Positions 25,001-36,818 of a stretch of 64,000 bases of DNA are shown one piece after another. This stretch comes from Populus alba (lineage: Eukaryota > Streptophyta > Magnoliopsida > Malpighiales > Salicaceae). Both the position numbers and the translations under genes were made by a program. The notes below the pieces were generated by a model. That model was not told the origin of the DNA, searched no databases, and saw only the letters and a program-made list of their open reading frames with translations. Every line of letters begins with the position of its first letter. The first letter of the stretch is position 1. The stretch is taken from assembly GCF_005239225.2 (NCBI RefSeq), contig NC_133291.1, positions 310,001 to 374,000 on the forward strand. Reading direction: 5' to 3'.

Positions 25001-27842
25001 CTTATAGCATATTGAAGTACACGTGAGGGAAAAGAACTTGATTTTATTACACCTGAGGGAAAAGAACTTGATTTTATCTTGAACTTGTTTCTGATCAATT
25101 TTATCTAATCTGGGCCCTATCTTAAAGAGCGGAACTGCCTGTTATTTAAAAATCTGTTTTTTTTACAATGTGTTGAATGACTATAGCCTTAATTTCAAGG
25201 AATATAGTGAGGGATTGTTTGTATTTGCAGTGGGTATGGTAAGTAAATATAGAGTTTTCTTGGTTGGGTGTGGGAGGGATGCTCTGAATGTTTCAGAATT
25301 GTTTGGATTGCAACTTCTCATTTAAGTTTGATTCAGAAGACACGATATGCTGGGTGTCTTCCATATTTTAAATATAGCCCATGAAAAAAAATATTTCAAT
25401 GGATTGATGTTATACCTGAATTTGGAAATTTTTCTTGATGCTGAACTAAATTCAGTCTCATGATGATCAAACATATTAATTCTTGTTCACTTTTGCTGTA
25501 AAGCTTCTATGGGTCAATCTTATCATGGACACACTTGGGGCACTTGCATTGGCGACGGAACCGCCAACAGACCACCTTATGCATAGGACACCAGTTGGTC
25601 GAAGGTTTGTACTTTGTACCATGTCTTAGCCAAATATGTTACGGCAGACATATAAATCTACAAATGCAAGCTGCAGTTAATGTGGCCCTTAAATTGTCTG
25701 GTATGTATACTGTGGCATTTTGATGCTTAATGTTGATCCTAGGCCTTCCATTGATGGTGAGTTTTGGGGATAGATTTTTGTTTGACCATGTCCTATTTTA
25801 AAGAAAGGGAATTGAGGTTGCTTTTATTTTGCTCATCAGCTGAGGAAAATGGTGGGAGTCTATTTAAATTCAGTCTCGTTATGGTTTGCTTGACATCAAG
25901 GAACTTCCAAATGTTTGAGAATCTGAGATCCTACAAAATTTTACTATATGCCTTCTGATACCAGAAAAAAAATGTGGCCTTTTGCTTTGTTATTGTTTTG
26001 AATATTGGTTGTGATGTTGTCACATTTGTAGTCCATCCAACGTGGATCAATTTTATTATTATTTTCTTATTATTATTCTATTCTGATGACAAGGGCTGCA
26101 TTCTTCATAGATATTTTGCTAACATATCTCTGGCTTTGAAGATAACTATACAATGCTTTGTCAAGTTGAGAACTTGCTGAGCAATCTATTCCATGCTCTG
26201 TATACTGTGTTGCCAACTTCACTCATCTGAAATTTGTTTCTTGGTTGTGAAAAGAGCTCAGGATATACCAGGTCTTCCTAGGTTCTGGATTCAGGATATT
26301 AAATGATTTCTGTTTTAATTTGCAGGCAGTATGGCCTAGTTAGTAGAAGTAGAGTTATTGTTAAATTTAACTACATTAAAATTTAAAACAACCTATGCAC
26401 CTATTCGTGGTAAGTTAGAATACTCAGGGTGATACTGAAGCACAGATATTTCAGGCTTCATCCTTTGTTCTTTGTCATTTTACTTGTGCTTGTCCAAGAA
26501 GTATGGTAATGGGATTCTCTTGCATATCATGATTGTAGATGTTGCATGATGGTTTTCAATGTATTTGCAACTCTTTCTGAATTGATGGATGATGATCTGA
26601 ATAGTGATCTTCTGCTTTTTTTTTTAGGGAACCTCTTATAACAAACATCATGTGGAGGAACTTGCTCATACAGGTATTTCTTCTCTCTGAAATGCTAATA
26701 AGTTTTCCCGGAGATACTGAGATTACTATGGGCTGAGTATGAATGTAGCTTCACGGCATATTCATGACCTATTCTTTTCATGCCATTTCAGGCTCTATAT
26801 CAAGTTGCTGTTCTCCTTGTACTCAACTTCCGGGGCTTGAGTATTCTTCACTTGAATCAAGATGACAGGAAACATGCTACAATTGCGAAGAATACTATGA
26901 TATTCAATGCATTTGTTCTCTGTCAAGTAAGCTTGCCACTTGACTAAAAGTATCATTTGTTGTATTCATGAGTCTTGTGTTGTCTGTTGAGATAGAAATG
27001 AAACCAGTGCCATTATCATTCCCTACTTTGTCGCATGGAAAGAAGTTATTTTTGTCTTTTCAAGATGCAAAGCTTGCATTTGCTGACTGTTTTAACTTAC
27101 AGGTTTTCAATGAGTTCAATGCTAGAAAGCCTGATGAAATAAATGTCTTTAAAGGAGTAACAAAAAACCACTTATTTATGGGAATAGTTGGATTTACCGT
27201 CATCCTTCAGGTGAGCAGCCATCGCTTTTCTTTTGGCCTTTCACTAGCAGTATACTGGGTACTGACAGTGCCACTGCTAATTGCTTTACAGATAATCCTC
27301 ATTGAATTCACTGGAGACTTTACCACAACTGTGAGACTCAATTGGAAACAATGGCTTATATGTGTTGCCATTGGCGTTGTCAGGTTAGTTAAATTACCAG
27401 TTTTTATAGGATGAGACATATCAACTCAAGTTATGCCTGGTTCTACCTTGAGTCTGCCCTGTTTTACTTACAGTTTTGGTTTTGATGCTTTGTGGAACAT
27501 TTGCCATTTAATTAGATGGTCTAAGTTAGGTGATTGGGTGTTTTTCTTTTTGTTACTACTATTATTCTTGTGCATGCAAATTACTTGGCTAGTGATTAAA
27601 TGTTTTGAAGGCTTTGTGAGGTTTTTTTATTTTTTTTTTGAGGTATATACTGTATTATTGTGTGAAATCATCACTTCTCATCTTGACTACTGTTTTCTTT
27701 TTACAGCTGGCCTCTTGCTGCAGTTGGAAAACTCATTCCAGTTCCAAAGACTCCACTATCTGTGTACTTCAGAAAGGCATTTCGACGATTCAGAACTGCT
27801 AGGAATGCATTAATGCCCCATTGGAGGCTTTCATTAAACTGA
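13049..27842 (+). CDS. ACA9: Autoinhibited plasma-membrane Ca2+-ATPase, ACA9-like
   Basis: A P2B-type Ca2+ pump that exports Ca2+ from the cytosol. Reconstructed exons: 13049-13282, 13806-13922, 14006-14045, 14244-14359, 14448-14579, 14652-14741, 17830-17899, 18223-18293, 18389-18472, 18558-18635, 18709-18780, 18990-19073, 19167-19249, 19332-19440, 19514-19569, 19669-19711, 19817-19900, 19999-20136, 20316-20381, 20489-20587, 20954-21064, 21378-21545, 21916-21975, 22581-22745, 22894-23010, 23735-23833, 24625-24762, 25504-25604, 26628-26673, 26792-26926, 27103-27210, 27292-27383, 27707-27842. All junctions keep frame, giving 1113 aa. A second in-frame Met (13094) gives 1098 aa, closer to the family length. 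Visible motifs: N-terminal calmodulin-binding region [20 protein letters not shown] (about 74-93), TGES (339-342), PEGLP in M4 (469-473), phosphorylation site DKTGT (D512), hinge TGDGTNDAP (817-825), M6 Asn913 and Asp917. The acidic N-terminus ([15 protein letters not shown]) and the RTPVGRREPL and VPKTP.SVYF words favour ACA9 over ACA8/10. Confidence 0.93.
14742..17829 (+). other. Intron 6 of the ACA9-like gene, 3.1 kb
   Basis: This is by far the longest intron of the gene, bounded by a GTGTGC donor and a CTCATAG acceptor. Most of its length is an antisense Ty1/copia remnant. Both flanking exons (ending IKTEG, resuming LSRGWYDG) are intact. Confidence 0.85.
14781..17710 (-). mobile_element. 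Degenerate Ty1/copia LTR-retrotransposon remnant
   Basis: On the minus strand, right to left, there is a primer-binding-site-like TGGTATTAAAACATGG (about 17445-17460), then a gag (UBN2-like) region with its degenerate zinc knuckle (about 16520-16920), a protease region (16079-16279), a GAG-pre-integrase segment (about 15750-15950), an integrase core (15209-15560) and the post-integrase segment (about 15045-15105). Stops and frameshifts separate all parts. Reverse transcriptase and RNase H are absent. A roughly 40-bp near-identity between 14783-14813 and 17462-17500 (CAATCCAAAGA...AGAGAAATA) is what remains of the paired LTR edges; the 3' LTR is largely lost. Confidence 0.8.
23924..24358. repeat. 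Tandem duplication in ACA9 intron 26
   Basis: The unit starting ATCTTTCTTTAGAAAGAAAA recurs with a 204-bp offset (23924 and 24128), both copies running through a GGTTGAAAGTT/GGTTGGAAGTT...CTTTTGGTTTCTT block. Inside the second copy a 45-bp unit starting AATCTCGCACTTCAATATAT is itself doubled (24181 and 24226). Reading frames through it are not coding. Confidence 0.8.
25020..25080. repeat. Short tandem duplication in ACA9 intron 27
   Basis: GAGGGAAAAGAACTTGATTT occurs twice about 33 bp apart, preceded by ACACGT and ACACCT respectively. Confidence 0.75.
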
Positions 27843-30800
27843 TATCCTGACACAGGGCATCCAGTTCATGAAAGGTAAGAAACTGATATGCTCAACGTGC
27901 ATAACTGCATATAGGTGATATGGTAAAACCTAAACTAACCCCCAATATAGTAGTAAGATGATATTTCAGTAACTGTATAAAACAACTGGAAACATCTAGT
28001 GTTATATCCGCTGGTCACGTGAATTGTAAAATAAGATATAAAGAATTAGGTTTGCCTTTTCTATTGAAACTTCTTTTACGTCTGCAAGGGGGGTAAAGAC
28101 CCAAGTAAAGTGGATTTTCTGAACATGATGATAGTACATAGAGGAGGATTTGTTCCTCTTTCTTGTAGTTCAATATCTATATGTTTCTGCATTGAGGAGG
28201 ATTTGTTCCTCTTTCTTGTAGTTGAATGTATATGTGTTTCTGCATGTGCTTTCCATGCCAGGACTCACGTAGTGACTTTGAAAAGGATTTTTTTTTTTGG
28301 CTAAGTTAAGCCCTGATGGAACACTATGATCACCAGGTGTGTTAAGCACTTCGAATAGTGGTGTGTTATCGAAAGAATGATGATTAATCATCATGAACAC
28401 ACTCGTTGAATATTTATGATGGATTCGTATATTGATACTTCTATATTGTCTGTATTTGTTATTTTTTACAATATGCAAACCATATTCGTTAAGGTTTCAC
28501 TGAACAGTTGCTGGTATTTCCACAGCCAGTTAATACCTGCAGGATTATAGCTTGGGTCGATTTGAATTCTTTTTCATATGATATGATATGCTTGTTTTAC
28601 CAAAGATCAAATCTCATACATTTGAATGAATTGCAAAAACGGTGGGGACTGACTGAGCATTTGGTTTTTGACCTTCGTATGGTTGAATTTTTTTTTTCAA
28701 AAAAAAAAAGAGGAATTTGGAAAGAAATTTTAGTGAAATTATGCACTTATCATAATAATTAAAAACAAAATCCACTGGGGTAGATTGAAACAAAACAATT
28801 ATGAGCAGAACTTGTATAAACAAGCAATTTAGGTCTATAATCTACAGCCATCATTCTTTTCTGCCCTCTCCAGCTTGAGAAAACAAAAAACTTAAAAATG
28901 CACTTGAAACTTATTTATAAATCACCGAGACCATATTAATTGCTCCTACATGAAAGTCAATAGAAGTGGGATTTTTCCTAATCATTTGCTTGATTTAGCA
29001 GTTGATCTAATTTCAAGGTGTCTTGTTGACTTGAATTGGGCCAATAAAGTTCATTTGTACCTCTCATTCTCTCTAATTTCTTGATGCAGCTGGTGTTGCT
29101 GTGAGTTGTAAACTGCTAATTCACCCATTATATTTACCATCTCAGATTGAGCATCAATCATTTGTTGGTGCAACTGAGATATTATTCAAACACACCCATA
29201 AACAGGGTGTCTTGTACGTGATGTTGCCTCAATTGACATGCTCTCTGCTGCATCATAGCTTAAAATCACTGCAAGGTGCTGCATTCCATCCGAATCCAAA
29301 CACATTATTTATCAATTGTACGAGGAATGTTACTCATCTCAAAGTATTCACTGCAAATGAGCCTTGTTTGTTTTAAATAATATCCGACTGTTTGAGGGTT
29401 GGTGTTATTTGAAATCCGCAAGTCGAGTCTATTCCATCAACACTGGATATCATTTGAGATGGATATTTTAGAATAAATAATGCATTTGAGCTAAAGGAAA
29501 TGATGAACATGTGCTTACTCGGGAGGGGAAATTAACTACCACTAAAATAGGCCTTGAGTTCATCAAATGTTTCAGTTTTTGGACTGATTAATGAAATGAT
29601 TTTTGTTGGTATGGTTGGATATATGAGTAAATGAGTGGAGATTTATATATAAATACAACAACCCGGCAATCTTGCTGGCATCAAAGACATTAGCAAAATC
29701 CTTGGGGATTGGTCGGAGGAAAACATGGAGCCAAGACACGATCTTGACGGCATCTTCTCAAAGATGTGCAAGCAGCACGTCTTGTTGAATTGCACATTGT
29801 TGGTTTCTTTAGGATCTGCTAGAATGTTTTGTTTCAGAATAAAAAGCTCTAAATCTGTTATAAGGATTCTTGCAAAGGCTTTTTAATTTATTTTTGCAAT
29901 GTCTATGGATAGTGGGTTTTGATGATGGCTTAAAGTTCTAAGCTCGGAAAGAGCTCAATGGCTTCTGTTAATTATGAGCGGTTTTCCTCAAATCACTCTC
30001 CTTTGATAGCTTCTTTTGCTGTTCAATTTTGATGCTGGCTAAAACAAGTTGTTTTAACAAGTAGTGTTGATAATTTTACTTGAACCGATGACTTGAACTA
30101 ATTTAAATGGATAAGAATTTTATAGACTTGATCATCAAGTTCAGGTAAAATTGTTTTGCTTACCCTGAATTTGACCCAATATAAATAAATAAATAACCTC
30201 TTAAGTTTTCAAAATTATATATTTAAGCTAATTATATATTAAATAGTTTTCAATCAAGTTAATTATATATTAAATAATTTTAAATTATAACATTCAAGTT
30301 AAAGATTTTGAAAGCCCATTCAGGGTTCCATCGCCATCCCTAAGTTCAGCCTATATTAATATATATTAATTTTGGTACCAACCCTTGATTAGATCAGTCA
30401 TTATTATGGTACACCGCAGACCAATCAGCAAATTAGCTTCCACGCATTTGGGTTGCCTTCTTGTCCCAATAAAGCCCTTAGTTCAAAAGGCAAAATTCTT
30501 CTACAAAAGATTTTGATATGATCCTAAAATCATAAACTTCATTATCAGATAGTTGCAATGTATTCAAGAGAATTTAATAAATATTTTTAATATTGGTTTC
30601 AAGAAGACAAAAAACACACAATGGCTGACTTATTTTACAATAATTAAACAAAACATCAAACAAATTCTTGAACATTATAACTCACAAAACTACTTGTCCT
30701 ATTTTATATAGAACAAATCTTTAAAAAATCATATTGAAACAGTAAACTTCTACTTTGGGGTGCTTTCACTCCCAAATTGAAGTGTGAATGGCGCAACTCA

Positions 30801-30915
30801 CTTGTTCATCTGCTTACCAGAAAAGCTTGTTTGCGGCAATGGAGAAAGTGACAACTATTACTGAAGACTTCAACATAAGCTGTATTGTGCTCTCTTCAGG
30901 GTTTCTTGGAATGGA
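27843..30915. other. Convergent intergenic region between ACA9-like and MSR-like genes
   Basis: This contains the 3' UTR of the Ca2+-ATPase gene and the end of the MSR-like gene, which face each other. A plausible 3'-UTR donor (GAAAG|GTAAGA, about 27875) and acceptor (GATGCAG, about 29089) could define a UTR intron, but this is unproven. No independent gene is supported. Reading frames at 28508-28762 and 29101-29376 lack domains. Confidence 0.45.
28140..28247. repeat. Tandem duplication of about 54 bp
   Basis: GAGGAGGATTTGTTCCTCTT followed by TCTTGTAGTT.AAT and TATGTGTTTCTGCAT-like words is present twice head to tail (about 28140-28192 and 28194-28247), just downstream of the ACA9-like stop. 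Confidence 0.85.
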
Positions 30916-33900
30916 TTACTTGCAATAACAGGAATGTGCCATGTGGTTCTTCTTGGAAATATAGGGGGAGAAATGGCTGGTGACAGAGGCTGAGGAGCCC
31001 GGAATGTCAGACGGAACAAGTATTTGAGTCTTGCCAGATGCTATTCTCTTACCAGCAACATTGGCATAAAATAAGCCAGAGATGGCTGGTACAAAGACAT
31101 CACTCTGAGAACACATGTAGAAGTCAATAACCTTCTCGAACTCTGAGTCTTCTGATTCGAGGAATTTTGCCTTTTTATCAGCAGGCATTATGCTTTCCTA
31201 CAAGAGTTTTCAGAGGTAAAGAATGATTTAGACTAACTTACGGGAAAACAATATAAAGGAGAAACCAGTGGAAAATGCCTAACCTTGGTGTAAGTTTTAG
31301 GGAATATATCCTTCATAACATCAAGGCTTTCGTCCCATCTAGGCTGAGTGAGGTAGATTGTGGTATCCTTGCCAAATCCGATTTTCCTCAAAAATATAGC
31401 AATCTCCTGGGCACTAAAACAACTTTTTGTTCCAGCTGAACTGCTTCCATGACAACCTTTTTTTTCCAATATCTCAACTCTCAAGTCCACGGCAATAAAT
31501 TGTCCATTAGACTTGCGACTCAAAGTTCTTAGCCTCTCAATCATAGAGTCAACCACTTCATTAACCTCTGGCCGCAACTCTAATGTTCCAAACATCGCCA
31601 AACATGCAACTGAATCACTGGCACTTGTTTTTGTGGTCTTTCTCATATTTACTGAAGGGAAGAAAGTAGCAAGTCTTATGTTGCTATTTCTTTTAAAGAC
31701 TGGTTTGATTTGCTCAGCAATGTGATCATCTGAAATTCGATTAGGGACCTTGACAACAGCAAAATCTCGAATCGACACATCATCAGGCAGACCTTTAACT
31801 ACTTTAACCACCCCATCCAGGCTTTTCACAAATTTATCAACATCATATATTTCTTCAAATTTCCTGTAAATTGTCAATTTGTTAGAATGCACCCAAAAGC
31901 TCTCAGTGAAGTTAATTCACTCCCTGATCATTTATTGAAAATTTCTTCAAAGTATAAATTTATGGTGCCTTGACAGTAATATTTTTGGGATAAAAAAATA
32001 AAAAAAGCTGATTCAGTTAGGCATTGCAGCAAAGCCAAAATGTGCATGCCTTACAAGGACTTACAATAAGCCATAAAGCTTTAAACATAAATACAATTAA
32101 GCAAACATGAAACTGGAAACAGTTTGACATTTAAGTGTCAAAATGCAACTAATAGGTGAGGTTTAAATTTGTAAGTTCATAAAACATTTCCCCAAAAAGA
32201 GATGGGTGAAGTTCCCATTTCCATTATTGTTCCAGCGGCGATAGCAAAGAATCTTGCTTTACACATTTTTTCTCAAGACTTAATTCATTGAACGTGGAAA
32301 AACAAACTTTTTGAGATTGCAAACTGCAGAAACAACATAATGATACAGAAAAAAGAGGCACAAAGTCAAATGGTTATGGTGCGGTTCAAAAGAATAAAAA
32401 AGGTTTACAATTATGGTTGAATTAATAACAGGAAAAAACTTATTTGCAAAGAAAATATCAACTTCACCCAGAACACCCCTTCCCCTTCTCCATATAAAAA
32501 TAAAATAGAGCAAGACAAAATAGAAAAGGTAGACTCTTCTTAAGGAATTTACCATCCAAATCATCTCAAATAAATCTAATGACATAAAAAGGGGAAGCAA
32601 CTATATATGTTCCAATAACAATAACAATAACAATAACAATAACAATAATAATAAAAACCTAACAGGGTGATTGTCATGAAAGTGACATGCTGCTAACCTT
32701 TCATCTCCTGGTTTGCTTCCCCTAATGTCAGGAAGTACGAGAGTTGCTCCAATATATCTTGCTACTACCACTGCATCAGCAATCTGGAGAATGCAATCAC
32801 CGGCAAAGAGATGTAAATGTTTAGAGGAGAGGAGCAAGAATGGAAAGTAGATATTTCACTCATTTGAAAACAATGAAGGCAGAATCTTTCTGTAAACGAA
32901 AAGAAAGTTTAAATGGCTACTTCAGATACCTGCGAGACATGGTACTCAGGACCATTAGTTAATGAGAAAGTGACAAACCCTTTTGGCTCTACCTCATCTG
33001 TTAAATTGGTGAGAATTCATGAGAAGTGGAAGGGAAACATTATACAAGAATGCTTAGTACATCAGTGAGTGCATATATAGGAATAAATACCACACAAAAA
33101 GAATGCTTAGTGTATCAGTGTGTGCATATATAGGAATAAATACCACATAAAACTCTAGGTAATTATCAAGTTCACAAGTAAACCTACCAAAAGTTGACTC
33201 TTTCCAACATGGTTTTAGCTCTTGGCCGCTCTCAATCCATGGCCCATTTGTACTCTTTTTGGAAAATGTCACAAGACCCTGATCTGAAACCTTCTCGCTA
33301 TCAAACTCGACGTCCCTAACTCCTGGAAATTTCCCCTTTCACAAAACAAAATACAAAATAATGAAAGGCAGAATCATATAGATCCACACAAAACGATGGT
33401 TGGATGACATGTTTCTTCATAGAATGAAATTTATCAAAAGCTTCCTTGGATTCCAAAATATTAAACTCGCAAGAAAGCATGCTCCGGATGTTAATGGCTC
33501 AAGTAAGAAGTGAACATTATCAAACCCTGTAATTATGAATCTCACTTTGCTCCAGGAAAGAATCATAAAAAAGACCAGAGCTTTTGAGAGCCTAAACAAC
33601 TAGAGAGCAAAAAAGTAATTCGGTTTCTTTGCCTTTTCTATATCATCAGTAGCTCAGAGGAGAAATAAACGTTAGCACCTCAGCTCAAATTTTAATCCAA
33701 AAATGTAAGATAAAAGTCACTAATTAAACAAATTAATACAACAGTGACAATACCTTAAAGATCTAACACAAACTTGACAAAAGAACAAAATTGACTGGAA
33801 CAAACAACCAGAGACTCATGAGAATGTGACAAAGAAAGAAAAATTAAGGTATAAGCACCATATAGCCAAGACATTTGGGCCAAGAACATGTAGATCTTAC

Positions 33901-34219
33901 TGCACTGAACTACAAGAACACTACTTGTCAGATGCAAAGTGGGGATTATCATAGTGAGCTTTCAAAAATGTTTAAAGATCTAAATCCATACCAAACCCCA
34001 TCAAGAAACACAGCTTCAAATAAGAAAAAATTCGAAACTTGAATGACCAAAAGATCGCCTACACACATAAAATCAGGTACTATAGAAACTTATGAAGAAG
34101 GGCTGAAAGGGACATACTTCAACAGAATCAAAATGGTCTCTCTTGATCATGTTACCAAGCATCACAAACATGGTTAGTGTCAGCACCCCAGCAACCACTT
34201 GTCTCAAATCCACACCCAT
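30916..34219 (-). CDS. MSR1/MSR2-like: MSR-type putative glycosyltransferase (O-fucosyltransferase-like)
   Basis: Six exons on the minus strand: 34118-34219, 33188-33335, 32930-32997, 32698-32783, 31284-31863, 30916-31197. They join in frame to 421 aa, the length expected for MANNAN SYNTHESIS-RELATED proteins. The protein starts MGVDLRQVVAGVLTLTMFVM, so residues about 7-26 form an N-terminal signal anchor, fitting a type II Golgi membrane protein. Downstream are the substrate-fold segment IADAVVVARYIGATLVLPDI and, in the large fifth exon, the family segments ending FPKTYTK. MSR proteins promote glucomannan synthesis in Arabidopsis; the enzyme activity is not firmly established, so the exact reaction is unknown. 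The gene is convergent with the ACA9-like pump, as I recall for At3g21180/At3g21190. Start and all splice sites were chosen by frame. Confidence 0.88.
32613..32655. repeat. Microsatellite (AATAAC)n, (AAT)n
   Basis: About seven hexamer units of CAATAA/AATAAC followed by AAT units, inside intron 4 of the MSR-like gene. It is likely polymorphic. Confidence 0.9.
33047..33152. repeat. 53-bp tandem duplication in MSR intron 2
   Basis: AGAATGCTTAGT followed by GTGCATATATAGGAATAAATACCACA-type words is repeated with an offset of 53 bp (33047 and 33100). Confidence 0.85.
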
Positions 34220-36818
34220 TCTTGCTCTCCAACTACAGTTAATGTGAATAAAGAGAGAGGTTTTAGTTGACAACAAGTGAACAAGTTCTTTTTTTTTAGG
34301 CCCTAATTATATGGGGTTTGTGTGTTTTGTTGTGTTAAAGCATATTTGGTGCAGGTGGTGTAAATGAGAAGGTGGAGACGAAGCTGAAATGGAAAGCTAA
34401 GCAGATAGAGACAGAGCAGAATCAGCAGATACAGCATATTCTGTCTCACTCTCGCTATACATGTGTGTGTGTCTAGAGAGAGTACCACACAACACTGTAG
34501 TATACTGTGTACATACTCTCTCACCGACACTTTTGCTCAGAAAACGACGTGCTGCCTAAATTCTTTGCAAGTTAAAGATTTGATTGGTTATCAAAAGCGA
34601 AAAAAAAAAAATGAAGATTAGCTCACCCTTTGCCCCTTCTTCAGTAGCATTTTTGCCTCGTCAGCACACAGCATTAATAATTTTTCATTTTACCATAAAG
34701 ATGATTGGAGGATTAAAGACTGTGGAGGGTTTTTATAATTTATTCGTTATTAGATTTCAAATTCCAGTCTTGACTAAATTTTTATGGATGTTGTATAATT
34801 TTATCACTCCTAAAATGATCTATATATTAAACATAATGATTAACCTTTTAACTTTATGCTCACGCGATGATATTTTTGGACCGATTTTTAAGTATAATTA
34901 TTAAATTAATTGAATTAAAAACCAATTATCTCCATCACAATCAAGGAGAATATATTTTCAATATTTCATTTGAGATTTGAATCTTCAGACATCAAAATCC
35001 CAATGCTATCTAATCTTTGTTCAATTATTTAAAACATCTCAATAAAATAATTTTGATATAAAAAATCAATCTAAGGACAGTACGTTGATTGTTAAGAAAA
35101 ATCTTGTTAATTATAATTATAATCAACTATATCTGGGGCTAGATGATTTGGTTCTGCATGTATAAAGAACCATGTTCTGTGACATCTTTAAATATTTTAT
35201 TTTTATTTTTTAATAAAAGAAGAAAAATGGAAATCTATGGAGATTAATTTGGTTGAACATAAATAAAGTGAGGGTGGTAAAGCCATTTCCCTGCTTAATA
35301 AAATCAAGGATTTTTTTGTTTGTTCATTGGTGTAATTCCTATGCCCAACAGATTTTAGGAAATGAATTCATATTTTAACTAAAATAAAATGAAAAGAATT
35401 AGGGAGGCAGGGAAGGGGACTTTGTAGTATTAATTAAAGTTACCCGTGTCATTTGTAAATTAATTGGTTAGGTTATGTTGAGTGTTTTATTAAAAAGGAT
35501 AAATCTTATTTAGGGCGGAAAGAACAAGACTGTTCACCCTCCTCCATGACTTGTTGTCATTTAATGGTGCTCTACAATCATACAAATGATGTTTTTGCTA
35601 TTTATGGGTAAAGTTATTAAACCGAATAAATTTAAAATAATTAGGTGAATTAACTTAATAAATTTGAAATAATACTGTTTTCTTTAAAAATATGATTTTT
35701 TGAAAAAAATAAAATAAAATTTTCATTGATTTAATTATATCGAGAGTTGAGATATAACCCTATCAACTTTCATTTAATTTGATTTAATTTAAATAATTAT
35801 GAAAAATCAGTGTAATTTTTTCACCGGATCAATGCATATTATTAGCACAAATGAGGGAATTAAAAAAAAAAATACATATAAAATAAAAAAACCCCAAAAG
35901 ACCTGACACAAGAAACCCAAACACATAGATCTCACGTAGACCTAAGGGCCCAAGGTAGTTTATTTTTTCTCTCCCCTGAAAACAAATATCGTGTTTTCAG
36001 GTCTCAAACCCGCAACCTTATCTTCATAATTCAGCTACAACACACTTTTTTTTAATAAAACAATTAAAATAATATATTAACCTGATTAATTATTTATATA
36101 AATGGTTAAACTGACTTTGTATCTTTTGAAATGTTAAAAAAAGAAATATTTAGCCCTTATTATTAAACTCGTTAGAACCATTTAAATTAAAAAAAAATTT
36201 AATTAAAATTTTTACTTAACTTAAATTTTAAATTAAATCACGTAAAATTATTTTAATATAATAATATTAATAAAATAAATAAATAAAAATATTATTAAGC
36301 TTGAGAAAATCAAAAATATTATCTACTCAATTACAAATTGAGTTTTTTCAATCCGAGAAATAACTTAACAGGTCATGTTTTATATTAACTTTTTAATGAT
36401 CATGAATTTGAGTTTTCTCAAGATCATTAGAAACTTACGTAATCGTAAATTTTAGAATCCGTATAATTAATTAAAATACATAAAAATTAACTTGAAAACC
36501 ACGTCAATAATAATAATAAAAAAAAAAAGTCAGTGAAACTTCCAGGCACAATACGTTCCTTTTCCGGCAATCAAAGCATCAAAATGAGATCGCAATAGCC
36601 GGGAACAAGCTGACTTGTATTTTTATATTTCATATTATGACTATCCTTGGACATGAAACAAAATTGACTACTGAACTCTGAGATCAAAATCCATCCCCTC
36701 ATTCACCTACATACTTGTAACACACACAACACATTCACGAAGAACAAGTTTTTCAACATTCAAACTAGAGAAGATAAGAGTGAAAAACTACTAGTCCAGT
36801 TGATTCAATTTGCAATTC
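34220..36818. other. Intergenic: MSR promoter side and repeats
   Basis: 34220-34560 is the upstream region and leader of the MSR-like gene, with GTGTGTGTGTCTAGAGAGAG-type words at 34462-34482. From about 34600 to 36780 the DNA is AT-rich with no supported gene. A 106-residue reading frame at 34584 has no recognisable motif. Confidence 0.5.
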
